Below, one piece after another: positions 40,283 to 53,265 of a DNA stretch of 64,000 nucleotides; positions within the stretch are counted from its first letter, which is position 1, and every line of letters starts with the position of its first letter. The stretch covers positions 62,001 to 126,000 of the forward strand of contig JAKNDB010000107.1 in assembly GCA_024305405.1 (NCBI GenBank), read 5' to 3'. The position numbers and the translations under genes were made by a program. This DNA is from Dirofilaria immitis (lineage: Eukaryota; Nematoda; Chromadorea; Rhabditida; Onchocercidae). Under the pieces are notes generated by a model, which did not search any database, was not told where the DNA came from, and saw nothing but the letters and a program-made list of their open reading frames with translations.

Positions 40283-41333
40283 AAATTGTTTTCAATTATA
40301 TCATGATTGATTTTTGCAGTTCTGTTCTGCGGTTGTTGTTTTTGTGTTTGTTGCACTTTTTTTCATATCATATAAAATTACAAAAAAATAGAAATTTCAT
40401 TTTCAGCAAAATATTTGTTGCAATTTACTAGCAATTATTATTGTTCATTTAATAACAGATTAATCACAATCAAATATTTTATTGCATAATAAAATATATA
40501 TTGTGATTGTACTAGTTTCTATGATTTGTAATTTAATAAAATCTTTCATTACTTTTTTTTTTTTTTGTTTATGAACATTTGCAACGGTTTGTTGATAAAT
40601 GATTTTGGTAAGTTCAGCATCTGAGCATTATAAATTCATATGTGAACAAGGAATTAAAAAAACATATATTCATTCATCAAATTTCTGATCGATGAACAAC
40701 CGTTTTTGAAATCCTTTGGAGAATTTGATCAAAATTTATGCTTTGGAAAATTTCATTTCTCTGATTAATTCTAATCCTATCTTCGTAATAAATTTATTTC
40801 ACATAGATGATAGATAGAATTGCAAATATAATATTAATTCATAAAGTAAATTTGATTAATTGTTTTTTTTTTATTTTTGTTGATAAATGTCGAATGAAAT
40901 ATAGGCAGTAGTTATTCCTTCCAAATATATTTTTCTTTCCTTTTTAATTTCATAATTCGTTAACGATATGATAAAAAGCTATAATTTTTTTCTACAATTA
41001 ATTCCATAATAACTGAAATATATATGTATAAATAAATTATGCATAACAATTGGATAAAAGTAGTCTGATAATCTCTCCATGTAGTAATTAAAAGATAAAC
41101 ATATCATATTTATTTGTTGGTTTTTCATATTGTCATATGATATTCAAATATAATAATTATTCAATTCATTTAAGAAACAATGATATTTTGAATTTAAAAT
41201 GATAATGCAGATGAGATTGAATGAAGTAGAAATCGAAATGGAATGTTGCATCTTCGGATCATATAGATTCGGAAATGTATTCTATCATAGTAGATATTAT
41301 TTGTACTTGATTCTCGATTATTATTAACTGTTG
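40283..41333. other. convergent intergenic region
   Basis: AT-rich sequence between the 3' ends of two convergent genes; nothing else recognised. Confidence 0.5.
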
Positions 41334-44300
41334 TTAATAACTACGAAAACAATTCGATTCTCGTTTCATATTACTCGTTACCTGAAATAATGATCCATGT
41401 CCGGGAATGATACAATCGGCTAAACACAGTAATCGTCTTCTTGATTCTTCTTGTTGTATTTCGTTAGTTGCTAATTGTTTCCACATCGATGAATATTTCA
41501 TATCTTCTTTTCGTATAAATACATCACCTTCAATAAAATGATGATAATATTTTCTTTAATAATATTTCTAATACTTTATTTTCCTCCATTAAAAAGGCGG
41601 TAAATTTGAAAACCATGGAAAATTAAGCGAATGGAATCAATTTATTTGTTAATAATTTTTTTATCTATCTTTGAGAATTTTTCCATATTATAAATTGATT
41701 GTTGAAATCAGTTGACAATAATAATAATTACATTGATACGTTCTAAATTTCGACTAAATCAATAATTTCAACTTTTAAGAGAAAAGAATATTTGATGACT
41801 GATAAGACATCAGATAACTAGAAAATGGAAAATTTATTTGCTCAAAATATTGATCATACCAGAAACGATGACAGTGCCAAAAAAGCTAGTATTGTTAATA
41901 AGGACAGATATGTCATCAGATGTATGACCTGGTGTTTTTAACAAATAAACATTCTTCGTTAATTTTTCAACATCATCCTAAATTCAATTATTTGATTTAT
42001 GATTGATCGTAAGATATTTGATAAAGTTTATTCCAATACTTATTTTTCGTGATTGTTTTAGCATAAATTAAACATATGTATTAATATGTTTTCTAATATT
42101 AGCTGATTAATCTAATGTCTTTTAATCAAAATATTATCAATAAGTTTAGATGTCAATAAGTTTAGAAAAACCTTAAAAATTTTTGAAAAGTTCATATGCG
42201 TTCCAACATGCATGAATTTCCCGGAATAATGGGATGCATCCGGAAAATGATTAGTATTGCCAGAATGATCAGGATGACCATGAGTTGTAATCACATAATT
42301 GATCGAAGGTGGAGGAGCACCAAATTCACTTAATCCTATAGCAAAAATATTGAAATTAGAAATATCAATCAAATGTGAAATCTTAACTTTCAAATATTCG
42401 AAAAATTGTCAAGAAATTTAACATAAAAAAATATGAATATGAGAAGTAATTAATCATAATTAATCCAATTCATTATAATAATTTATGATTATTAAATCAA
42501 ACTTTGTAATATCGCAGTACGTCCGATGATATCGGTAGCGAGTCCAGTATCCACTAATATCTTTTTTCCACCATCACTTATAAGTGTAATTGAGGATACA
42601 AATTCATAATCATTTTCATTCCTTTGCATAATCGAACCCTGATGTTCAAATCAATCATAATCTAATAAACTTTGTTCTCGATCATACAGACAAATTGAAA
42701 TTTTATCATACAAATGTTAACAATTATTCAGTGATATATACGCATAATAATATAATTTATAAGTAAAAATATCATTGAAAGTTTAAAGTTTAATAAAGGC
42801 TTTTATTTTCTCTTTTAATTGTTTTCAAATTAATATTAATCTGAAACATAAACTTCGTAAACATACAAATGATGCAAATGATGGTAGAACTCACTTCTCG
42901 TATAATATAAATCATCGGATTCTCATTGGTATGTATTTTAGATGGCGATAATGCACCTTCTGATAGTATCAGATCGTTATCCTTTTACGCTTAGTAATAA
43001 GAACTGATTTCAATATTTCATGTGGATATCGATTGCTTCTTTTTAAAACTTAATTTCTTTTCATATTATTTTTAAAAAATCAGAGAGAGTATAAAATTCA
43101 TGAAACGCATATAATGTTAATATTATAAATATTACACAATTTTAGTAACGAAACATTTTTATTTAATTTGCCTAAATGATTCAGTCATAATGTTAAGAAA
43201 TTGTACAAACCATTATTTCGTGCAGAAAGATTGTCATTTTCATTTACTTTTTTGCTTTTCTCATTTTGAAATTTCTGAAAATGATTTTACAGAGAATGAT
43301 GATATGATATGATATGATAAGCTGTTATAAACTAAATGATACGTTGTTCTAAAATACTATTTAATGAATATATTTCATTATATTATAATTATAACGCATA
43401 TATGCGTACATATGAAAATTTAATTGATCAAACTTAATTTTCGTTATTGTGAAAGAAATCAAAATTTGATCTTTGCTTTTTCTAACTATATTCATTTTTA
43501 GTTTTTCGAAAATATTTCTTCCTATTTATAAATGATTGCTACCTGTATGACCTACTATCTATCCGATAGAAAGAAGTTGAAAATATTGGATCACAAACAT
43601 TTTTTGTTTCTGTTATAATCAAATAACTCATGTACAAGTCAAGAAATAAGCACATGCGCATAGCAATGATATTTTATTTTCTTAATTGTATCCATAAAGA
43701 AATTTTACCTAAGTTTACCTGGAAATCACGGATCTTTGATTCGGATTTACATGATGATAAAAAGCTCAGTGGGTTTCAAATCCGATACATTGAATATATT
43801 TTGTTGAAACGATGATCGAATTCTTTCTCCTAGCAGTGAATCATTTTTAAGTTTAACATTCTGCTTCATTTCGATCTGCTTCCCAATATGATTTTTCTTT
43901 GCTTTCCTTTTATCAATCACTCGCTAGAAATCAGATTAGCATATAACTGAGATTGAGAGCGTACGATGATTTGATCACATCATCAGCTCTAATCAATCAA
44001 CTTGAAATAATTGATATAATACGATTAGGAAGTAGTCGAATAATGCTTACCTGCAATAGCAATACCAGTTGATCAAAGTCAAATTTCATTTTTCGAGAAG
44101 CATTTCCAAATTGTCGAGAATTTACTTCTGATTTATTGGTTACTACTCTCGATGTAAATGCCGATGTCATTGTTAATAAAGGCATTTTAGTAACCGATAA
44201 AAATGTTCCTGATTTCGTGCCTATCACTGGTGCATCAGGAGAAATCGAAAGAGCTTTTGAACCACTGCCAATCATCATATTAAACTAATATATAGGAAAG

Positions 44301-45229
44301 TTATTTATGCGATAAAAAAGGCAGGTTACTGAAATTAAAAATCGATAAGGCATAACCTTATCAACATTCATTCTGCAATTAATTCTCTTTATTTGTCACT
44401 TCATGATTAGACTATGGAATGGTCAGAACACTTGGCTTTAATCACTGAGCAAATATTTATATTAAGCAGTCACTTTTTAAAGGCTAATTTTAATAATCTT
44501 TTAAAGATTTGAAACAAATAGTTTCATAGTTCATCATGATCTCAATGACAACTACGTCATATTATCGATGATTATTATCAAGAGCACAAGATTGATCAGA
44601 ATTAAATTTGTAAATAAGATTTTCCTAATCTATTCTACTTCATCAACTTTCAACTTTTATCCATCAGAAGAGAAAACTGACATCGCCGCCAATTTGCACC
44701 ATATTTGCATTCGCTTCTGCGATTTGAGCTGAAGTATTCGGCAATGCAGCGATACTATTCGCATCGCTATCTGATTGTTCAATGAATATTTTTTCAAAGG
44801 GCAACTTAGAAACAGAACCCTTTCCACGCCGAACAAAATCATGAAGCCAATTTATTGAATTATTGTTAAGCGATTCCAAAAAGTTCAATTGATCTTTAGT
44901 ATCTAAATTTTGTAAAATTTATAATTTCAAGAATGGTTTATTTAATCTTATTGAAATTAGTCTATAGTTCGGTTTACTAAAGAATTAGATTAAATAAAAT
45001 TTTTTATTTTTACTTCAATTTATTTCGAGATATATTGAGTTAATGTGCATTATATGCGATGACTTAATAATGATAGCTTAATAATTGATCTGCGGTCAAA
45101 TTTTAGGGATAAAATTTAAAGACATGGAGGTGGAAACTTACTTTTATGCAAAATTACTGGTCGAAGGATAAGTAAAAAAGAATAACCGGAGGAGAAGAAA
45201 TAATTGAAGACATCGTCGCACAGGATTAT
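41334..45229 (-). CDS. swip-10: metallo-beta-lactamase-fold hydrolase, swip-10/MBLAC1-like
   Basis: Eight phase-consistent exons (minus): 45142-45229, 44682-44902, 44051-44284, 42895-42981, 42503-42638, 42172-42335, 41860-41977 and 41334-41527. The N-terminal third is a hydrophilic, Ser/Asn-rich extension. The MBL domain starts at about YIIREGSI and carries GKKILVDTGL, the metal-binding THGHPDHSGN, a second His in LLKTPGHTSDD, and PGHGSLF near the end. This pattern is that of MBLAC1; the worm homologue swip-10 acts in glia to restrain dopamine-neuron activity. No signal peptide is seen. More upstream exons are possible because the 45229 exon begins at an acceptor, not an ATG. No frame breaks were found in this gene. 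The 1.07-kb third intron carries only AT-rich sequence. Confidence 0.92.
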
Positions 45230-45668
45230 CTAACTGTCATTCAAATTTCGCCATATCAAAAATAGGTTAAATCTACCGACTGACTGATTGTATGAGCCAA
45301 AGCGAAAAGATAAGTATTCGTAATTATTTGATGCATACAATATACATAATATTTAGATATGTATATAGTTGATAATTGGATCGTCAAATTGAAATTGGTT
45401 TATGAGGACTCGAAGAATGCATTTTTAATATTCTAATATATGAATAACGCCACTTCTATTATTCAATTTATTTAATGATATTTTCATTTCTTTTTCTTAA
45501 TTCTACCTCTTTTTTATAATCATCATCATTTGAATAAAATTTTTAACTTCATTTTCACGCAATAAATTCATTTCTTTTCATTTTCAATTCGTTAAATTGA
45601 TTACACGTAATTTGCAACAAATTCCAAGTAATTTATTAACATAAGTTAAAAATAGAACCAAACAATAA
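45230..45668. other. short intergenic stretch
   Basis: Nothing coding recognised between the swip-10-like gene and the small secreted peptide gene. Confidence 0.4.
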
Positions 45669-45725
45669 TTAAGGATGTAGATCATAACATTGCTGGATAA
45701 TTTTTTCCAGAACTCGTTGTTCCAA

Positions 45726-46056
45726 TCATTTTACTTCAATCGATAATTTAGATTTCACATCACGATTAATTTCCACTTGGCTATTTGTCAAAAAATAAGG
45801 TTTCTGGAAATTATTAAATGAATTATCCGGTAAAACAAAAAAAAATGAAGAACTCACGATCATATTAAAAATCATTTACTAACGTTTTTGGAAATAGCTG
45901 TAAAGATTTGGATATAAAATTTATGGGAAATTTGAAACATACAAACAAAAGTGATAATTGCTTGTTATGTTCAATAATTCCGGGATATAATAATGCACTA
46001 TCGCAAAACAGCAATAAATATATTGGTAATAAAAATAAAATTTGAAAAACAGCCAT
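45726..46056 (-). CDS. candidate small secreted protein, 54 aa
   Basis: Exon 1 (45947-46056) encodes a classic signal peptide (MAVFQILFLLPIYLLLFC) followed by DSALLYPGIIEHNKQ. A GTTTGT donor joins in perfect phase to exon 2 at 45780 (acceptor CAAATAG), giving VEINRDVKSKLSIEVK and a TGA at 45726-45728. The same frame stays open beyond the TGA for 18 coding-like codons (LEQRVLEKIIQQCYDLHP) to TAA at 45669. The product could be a neuropeptide-like or immune peptide, but no motif identifies it. The donor is weak, so the model is tentative. Confidence 0.4.
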
Positions 46057-46790
46057 CCGATAAAATGATTTTTTTAAGTTTGAAATGTTTCGTGGAAGTA
46101 TTTTATCAAGCAGAATATATTCAAATTAGATTCGACAATGCTTATTGCATTTTGCATCATTATTATGTAAATATTAGTTTTTCAGAAACAGTTTTAGAAG
46201 TTCGCGTTAAAATGGACATTCAGAAATCGGATCTAATTGTTTGAAAAGTTGGGAAATAATTGATGATATCCGAAATGATAAAATGGACCATAATTCACAT
46301 TACGAACTTTCTTCCAGATGATGATACATATTTATGTCTGAATGGAAAGTATATCACACAGAATAACATAACTTCCTCTAATTTTATTGAGGAGACATTT
46401 AGGAAAATTTCCGGCAAAAAATCATTAGGCTATATTAATGAAATATTGCTATGCCATGTTTTTTCCATCACGAAAAACTAAGCCTTTGCAAAACTTCTGG
46501 TCAGTTAGACAATTGAAGAAACTAATTCTTTTTATTCTTTCATTAGCTTAGCATCCAACTTTCTTCTGAATTTTTCTTGTGAATTATATTCTTCTGAATT
46601 TTCTTCTGAATTATAAGGATTGCATAACTGGAAATGTAAAACTTCGTGAAACGTATTATGAGCAGAAAATTTCAAGTTAAAGTTTTACTTCAAAATGGAA
46701 CATCTAAGATCTTCTAGCAGTTTTTTGAAGAAAAAATTAACAATACAATTGCAGTAAGAGATATAAAGCATTTTTTCGAATAACTTAATC
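46057..46790. other. intergenic, no clear gene
   Basis: Plus-strand open frames around 45993-46244 and 46260-46481 exist but show no domain or matching splice partners. I regard them as unproven. Confidence 0.35.
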
Positions 46791-49700
46791 CTAGACGCAT
46801 TTGTCAGAAGGCTGATACCAATCACACCATTGAAACTGCCTTGGCCAACCTGTCCGCATTGTGTGAAGTTTCTGAACACATGTATCCATAGATCTGGAAG
46901 AAGATTTTCATATTCTCAAATTAGAATTCATACTTTTTTGCTTTCTTTTAGAAGCAGATAATTTTCATGTAAATTTGATTCTTAAAATTTTCATCTAAAA
47001 GTAACAAAAATGAATTCTTAGAAATAATACCAGCCAAAAAAATGACGAAAGAAATTCTTACGAATAATACGGTCGACCAAAAAAGTGACATCTCGGGCAA
47101 AGTGCAACAATTTGTTGTGATACAACTGTTCGATTCATGAGCTCTGTAATATTTGCTGTAAGCACCTGAAATCTGAAAATTGACTAAGAACTTATTTAAA
47201 TATCAGATATGAAAACAAAGAGCCTAATTTCTTAACTACTAAATTGGATAATAAGATAGAAATGATCAAATTGATTTCATTCAAAAAAAAAAAAATCTTA
47301 TATCGTTTAAAGGATTGCACGACTGGAAATGTAAAACTTTTTTAGAAACAATTGAAATTTTTTTCATTTACAAATTGCTGCAATGATTTAGTATTATGCT
47401 ATCTCTATTATTTCAAAGAGTATAATATGTATTTTCATTGTTTTTTAAATTTAAACTATTTTAAATGGGTAAAATGTTTCAAAAGATGAAGAAGAAAGTG
47501 TATATTGTAGTAACAAATATAATTAATTAATCATGAATTTCATAATTTTTTAATCTTTGTAATCCATATGCATGCAAGCAATTCAAATTTATTTAATTAT
47601 TTCAGTTTAAAACAGAAAAAAAAGCTACACAATTAATAAAGATAGCGAATTTGAATCTTTGAATAAAATGACCAAAATTAAAGTACCTTAACAAATGAAT
47701 CAATTGAAACACCTTCACTTTCTCGTACTGGAATGCCTCTCAGACCTTCGCATTGTTCGTACGGCAGACTGGCTAAACTGTTGCATTCCACATTTTGATC
47801 GAAACATTTTGCCTAAAATTTGATAATTGTATATATATGGCATAACATAATTTCGCTCACGTTGCATGCAATAGAGCGGCCGTAAGACAAGCGCATATGC
47901 CGAGACCCGAAAGAATAATGGGTCATAGACGAGTAGGATGAAGCCAGATGAAACTCTAATGAAGGATCGAAGTGATTCTGACGTGCAAATCTGTCGCCTT
48001 ACTTTGATATAAGAACGAAAGATTAATCGAACTATCTAGTAGCAGATTCCCTCCCTCTTAAGTTTCTCCTCATTATAACTAAATATGACGTGGCAGTTTT
48101 ATTCAATAAAACGAATGACTATAGAAAGTAATTATGGAAATAGAAAATAAGCAGCAATTTTTGCCTTCGCAAATTATACGATTTACTTTCTTTGTATTCA
48201 ATTAGCAATTTACTACAACGATTATCTAAAGAAATTCTTTGTTATCCTATTTTATTTGTTTACATAAGAGGGAAATTTGAACCATATCCACGAAAAAACT
48301 AAAAATCTGAAAACAAAAGCAATGAGGTATTGCGGAATTTATAACACGAAATTCCTTTGTCTATGAATCCAGAAACTCTTCACTAATCGATCTGAAAATA
48401 TCAAAACTTGCGAATAGCTCTCATCTCTTCCATCTGAGGCAATTCGAAAGTCATTCGAATTTAAGTGTATCTTTAGAATGAAAAAAATTCTGCTTTGTTT
48501 TGGACTAATGTTCAACGACTTCTCAGAAGCGTTGATGACATTCTTAAACAAACAAATAGATTTTTTTGTTATTGGTAAATGACTTCTATTTTTCGCAGAT
48601 AACTTATAAAAACTCAAGATGCACATGTCTGATAGGGTTTGGTGAATTTTTCTCCGCATCAGAGACTCGTCAGAGTCTGAGATATTGAAATAGAAGAATT
48701 AAAAATCGGAATCTTTATCGCTACATTTTTCTATTAAAAGTTTGGAATAATCAATCAGAGGAGATTTTATAATTATTATGATGATACTGAAGAGGCCAAA
48801 ACCAAAAGATACTTATAATTTAACGCTTAAAAAGAAAAAGTTTTGGCCTCTTTATATCTGATTTTGTGATAATTAATATAACTGAACACCGGAACAGAAT
48901 ATCATATAACTGTGTTATGACGATGAGAAGAACCAAATTATACTAAAATTTTCTGGCGATGAGAAGAGCCAAATTATAATAAATAAATTTTCTCTGGATT
49001 GGATCAGAAATGTGAACTTTCTTAGAAAATCTATGTGTAGCCTATTAGCATTTACGGCAACACTGATAAATTGATAATTATAGCACTTTCTCTTTCGCAT
49101 AAATTTTCATTTTATCTTAAAGACCATTTACTTTTCCAGTCAAGTTGAGATGCTTAAAAATTATTACGAATCTTTCGGATATAGGATTCTTTGCTTAATT
49201 AATTTAATGAATTTGAATAAAATTGTTACCCGATGACTTAAATCAACACATGTTAAATCAAAACGGTTTAGCAATCTCATTGATAGATGAACAAATGAAG
49301 CATTGCCACAACCATTACATTGTTCCTGAATAATTACATAGGAACAAGAGAATTTTCTTTGTTTATTTGAAGTTTTTTTATACTGGAAATATAAAATATT
49401 TTTCATATTTTCATAAGTTTCAAGAAATGTTTCTCTTTTTCTTTTTTAAATAATGTAATATTATGTGAAATAATTCTTAGAATGAGGAATTTATAATATT
49501 TATGATAATCTTTTATAGTCAAGAATACTCGATAACTCTCTCCTTCAGCATTATATTTTGAAAATTATGGCAATTTGTTGCATTTTCCTGCATACAATAC
49601 CAACAAACTTACAATATCAGCTTCTGTGCTAAAATTGTAGCTACAATGAAAGAAATTGATGCGATTCGCATACTGTGGAAGAAATTTGTTTTCTTGACGT

Positions 49701-50470
49701 ACGAGATGCAATTCACGCTTAAAAATAACATCGCGATGAGAATGCAAATTTTAATCGACGAAACACATTGGCAGCAAATAAATGGAAGAAAGTGGAGATG
49801 AAATAAAAATGTCGAGAATGAGCATGATGATTTCATAATTAGCGAAAAATTGTTTCATCTGATTTTACTATAAATTCTTTCTTGTTAAGGAATAATAGAT
49901 ATGCCAAAAATTGAATCAATATTTAGAAAGCAGTGCATCAGAAAATGCGATTTCGCAATTTTTTCCTATTTTCTGCAAAACTTTTCCAAGAAATTGAACC
50001 AACCACAGATGAATTATAGAAATGGAAAGCGCTGAAAAATAATAGAGTAAGAAATGCGGCAATCGAAGATAGGATGCCTGTTATGTATAGGCACTGTTTA
50101 CGACGTAGTATAAATCGCATCCAACGATAGAGCTTGCTACTATGCCTAAATGAAATGAGTACGATAATTCAGTAAATCTTGCGATACCATTCGTCATATT
50201 CTACTGATGAAGATTAATGACAAATTTATTGACAAAATAAAACGATATTGAAAAATTAGAATATTAGAAATTAAAATAAGAAATTCGTTGAAAATCAATA
50301 AATCGAAAAAAAAAACAAAAAGCATTTGTTTATTTTAGCATCTATAATAAACAGATTAGTTCAATTTAAGGAATTTAATTAATTTCATAAATTTACTTAC
50401 ATTTGGCGTAGTTTAACAACCACACGCAGAAATTTCTCAATACAAAATGCTTCTGAGAAGCACTCTCGGA
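46791..50470 (-). CDS. Cys-rich type II membrane protein, unknown
   Basis: Exons (minus): up to about 50470 ending 50401, then 49982-50145, 49613-49858, 49230-49325, 47687-47812, 47062-47165 and 46791-46893. The start Met may span the first junction (ATG split 50401/50145). It begins with a basic cytosolic segment (FILRRKQC) and one TM helix (YITGILSSIAAFLTLLFF). The long lumenal or extracellular part has many Cys and N-glycosylation sites (NFS, NAS, NIT, NRT), including EQCNGCGNASF, LCPRCHFFGRP and a Trp/Cys-rich end (PRQFQWCDWYQPSDKC). Bases appear missing in the T4 run 49749-49752 and near 49831-49833. The topology resembles Golgi type II or cell-surface proteins, but I cannot assign a family. 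A 28S rRNA pseudogene lies in the 1.4-kb intron between exons 4 and 5. Confidence 0.55.
47876..48085 (+). pseudogene. degenerate nuclear 28S rRNA fragment
   Basis: About 200 bp match the conserved 28S core: GACCCGAAAGA, then AGGATGAAGCCAGATGAAAC, GATTCTGACGTGCAAATC, AAGATTAATCGAAC and ATCTAGTAGC. The block is collinear with nematode 28S rRNA (the GATGAAGCCAGAGGAAACTC type), but every conserved section has substitutions, so it is a decayed copy and not a working gene. It is antisense to the host gene, inside an intron. Confidence 0.85.
48086..49229. other. remainder of the host intron
   Basis: An open frame of 106 codons on the minus strand (48339-48659) has no recognisable domain. A near-duplicate phrase (GATGAGAAG.GCCAAATTATA) occurs around 48921 and 48959. 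Confidence 0.35.
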
Positions 50471-51551
50471 TGAAATTGAATTCGATTATGAAATATAAAT
50501 TTGCAGAATTTTTAAATATTTGATTCAGCAATTAATTTTCATTTCTTGGATAGTCGCCAGTTTATTTAGCCTTCTTTGCTCAAATTGTTTTTGAAATTTT
50601 TGTAAATTAATTTTAAAAGCACTTGAAGCAATAACTTTATTTTATTTAATTTATTCATTGATGCCTTTTTATTTATTTATTTATTGTCTTTTGTTCTTTG
50701 ATTTATTATTGCATTTGATACTATTCCTATTACACAGAAGAAGGATTTCAAATTTTAAATTAAGAAAATTTTCTTTTGCTAATTAAAAAATTAGAATTTC
50801 ATTTTAAAAATTTTAGCAATCATTTGTTTTTATTCAGTTATCATAGAATTAAATAAGAGTTGCGTAAAATTTTTGGTAAATTTAAAAATAGGAAATAAAA
50901 CTTTCCTAATTCAAAATTGAATATAAATTTATAAACTAACATTATACGATCAAATTACTATGAAAAGTAATTTAAATTTCATAATTTCAATTTTCCAAAT
51001 TCCTGCGCATAACGAAGCATAATTAAAATCATGCACAGGTAATGACGGATAATTATAATCACATGGAAATAAAATTATAATTATTCAATACAAATGCAAC
51101 ACTGAGCAGATATTGTCAATCTCGAGGATTCCTCGGACGTATAGATACGAGACAGTAGCATAGCGCAGCAATTGAAAAAAAAAAGGCACCCATATCTGAA
51201 ATGTTGGTATTATTAAAAGGCTGAATGATTTAATTTCATTTTGGATTTCTGAATAAGCTATCATTCGGTTTTCTGAGCTGCCAGTATTTTTTATTAACAA
51301 GTGTCGGAAACATCTCTTGTAGTAACTGTTTAAGTTTCGAGTACAACAAGAATTACAGGAATTTCAATCGCAATTACAATAAGAATTTGAAGATTACTGT
51401 AAGTTTTATCATACACCCTTCTATCATATTTTTTACCGTACTTCTTTAATTGCTTCAAAATTGGAAGAAAGTGAAAATAATCAACGAAATAAAAAATTGC
51501 TTACCATTGTCAATGAAACAAAAGGGAACATAGAGAATAACAGATATCGAT
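50471..51551. other. no gene supported
   Basis: AT-rich sequence between the Cys-rich gene and the profilin 3' end. A 71-codon minus-strand frame at 51085-51300 shows no domain. Confidence 0.4.
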
Positions 51552-53265
51552 TCAATAATTTATGCTTTTAAAATAATCGGCAAGAGCTCCGGTTGTTTTG
51601 CTGCATTGTTCCGGTTGTACGCCACCTTCGTATATTGAAATTATCACTGCTGAAGCATAAAATTTTCATGATGATAAACTGATAAATAGGCATCTGTCAA
51701 AAGTTTTCATTGTTTCGTCTCAATTACTATTGCTTGTCTCCGCAAACAAACACTTATAAAAAGTATGAGAAAATTTAATTCAAAAAAATTTAAATTAGCT
51801 GATATGATTAATCTATAATTGCAGGAGGAAGATACAGAGGCAAATAATTGATTATTCAACTATAAATAGATTTTACAAAACGATTTTCTAGAATACTTAA
51901 TTTCCGACAATTTTCATATTTTTTTACCAATTATTTGTATAATAATTTTTATTAAATTTCAATAATATCGCAGTAAAGCTAAATATTTGAAAAAATATTC
52001 GACGAAAAAAATGCTTTTTTCTTTTACCTTGTCCAGTTTTATAGATGAAAAATCCGGTTGATCCTTTTTACCAATAATTCTTTCGTCATCAGCTTGCAAG
52101 ACGAAATATTTCTCGCCCTCAAATTTCATACCCGTTCCCAATAAAGTATCCTTATTCTGGAATCCTTTACCAGCTACTACAGCTTCTGTTGGCTCCAACT
52201 AGAATCTAAGTTCTTTAAAGTTTGTCATTCACTTCTATCTTCATTTATAATAATATTTTTATTCTTGAATCATTTATTGATCATTTGTTTGTCTACTTTG
52301 TTGCCAAATAATGACATCAGGTAACATTTCGAAAACAGACAAGCAACGACAAAATTCTCGATTTTATTTACCTTTCCTATTGCTTTCTTGCATCTCTCAT
52401 TTACTTTATTCCTTTAAATGAATTGTTTTTTAGAAAAAATTTAGCTTAAAGTAATTCATTACTGATCAGTGCTATCCAAGGATGGCACTGATGTCGACTG
52501 ATCAACAGATGTCGATGAGAACAGATCAAAAGCCATCACTTTCAATTTTTTTCTCAACCCGTCTCTTCTCGATTCTCTATTTTATTTCTTCAATGCATAT
52601 TCATTCATTAGATTATATTGTATTAGTAACAATTAGTCAGGAGAATTGTAGAATTTTTGTTACGTTAAAACTAATAATGATTAATGTTTAAAACAAATAA
52701 TAAATTTATCTTTAACTATTTTTATTTGCAAATATCTATGGGTAATATCATTTAATCTTTTGTATTATTTTATACGATAAACATAGTAATTTTTTCTTTA
52801 AACAAAAAGAAATCTCAATTTAAAAAGTCTTCTTTTACGGCCATTTAACTTACAAATTAAGCTTATCAAAGTTTTGATAAAAGTTTACAATATAATTTAG
52901 AAGACAAAGAATAATTTTGACATTTCTTTTGAAATAATTGATTATGTCAAGGAAATGATAGAATTTTATAAGAATTATAAAACTAATACAATATATATAT
53001 ATATATATGATATATTTTGTTTATCAAACATTCCAACTGAAGTATTCGTATTTTTTTCTTTCTTTAAATTTAACTATGATATTATAGTATCGAATTCAAT
53101 TTGTCGTTGTAACTAAATGAAACTTTGAGAGAACTAATAAATTTCATTATTAACCTTAAAATTATCGGATTTTCCCCAAATTGATCCATCAAAACCACAA
53201 ATTGCAGCTTTCGAAACGTTACCGGAACCAACCAAATTGTTGTTTACTAAATCTGCCCAAGACAT
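51552..53265 (-). CDS. pfn: profilin
   Basis: A small cytosolic actin-monomer-binding protein that promotes filament assembly and binds poly-proline and phosphoinositides. Exon 1 (53155-53265, 37 codons) starts MSWADLVNNNLVGSGNVSKA, the typical profilin N-terminus, with the conserved Trp for poly-Pro binding. Exon 2 (52028-52198, 57 codons) reads EPTEAVVAGKGF and later GTGMKFEGEKYFVLQADDER. Exon 3 (51552 to about 51649) reads VIISIYEGGVQPEQCSKTTG and ends with the C-terminal helix ADYFKSINY. Total about 128 aa, normal for the family. The ATG follows CTAAAG directly, compatible with trans-splicing. Exons 2 and 3 do not join in phase as read, so one base may be missing or the acceptor may be misplaced. 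Confidence 0.93.

Noticed and set aside
48339..48659. 106-codon minus-strand ORF
   Set aside because: It lies in an intron, has no domain or splice partner I can find, and no match to a known family by eye.
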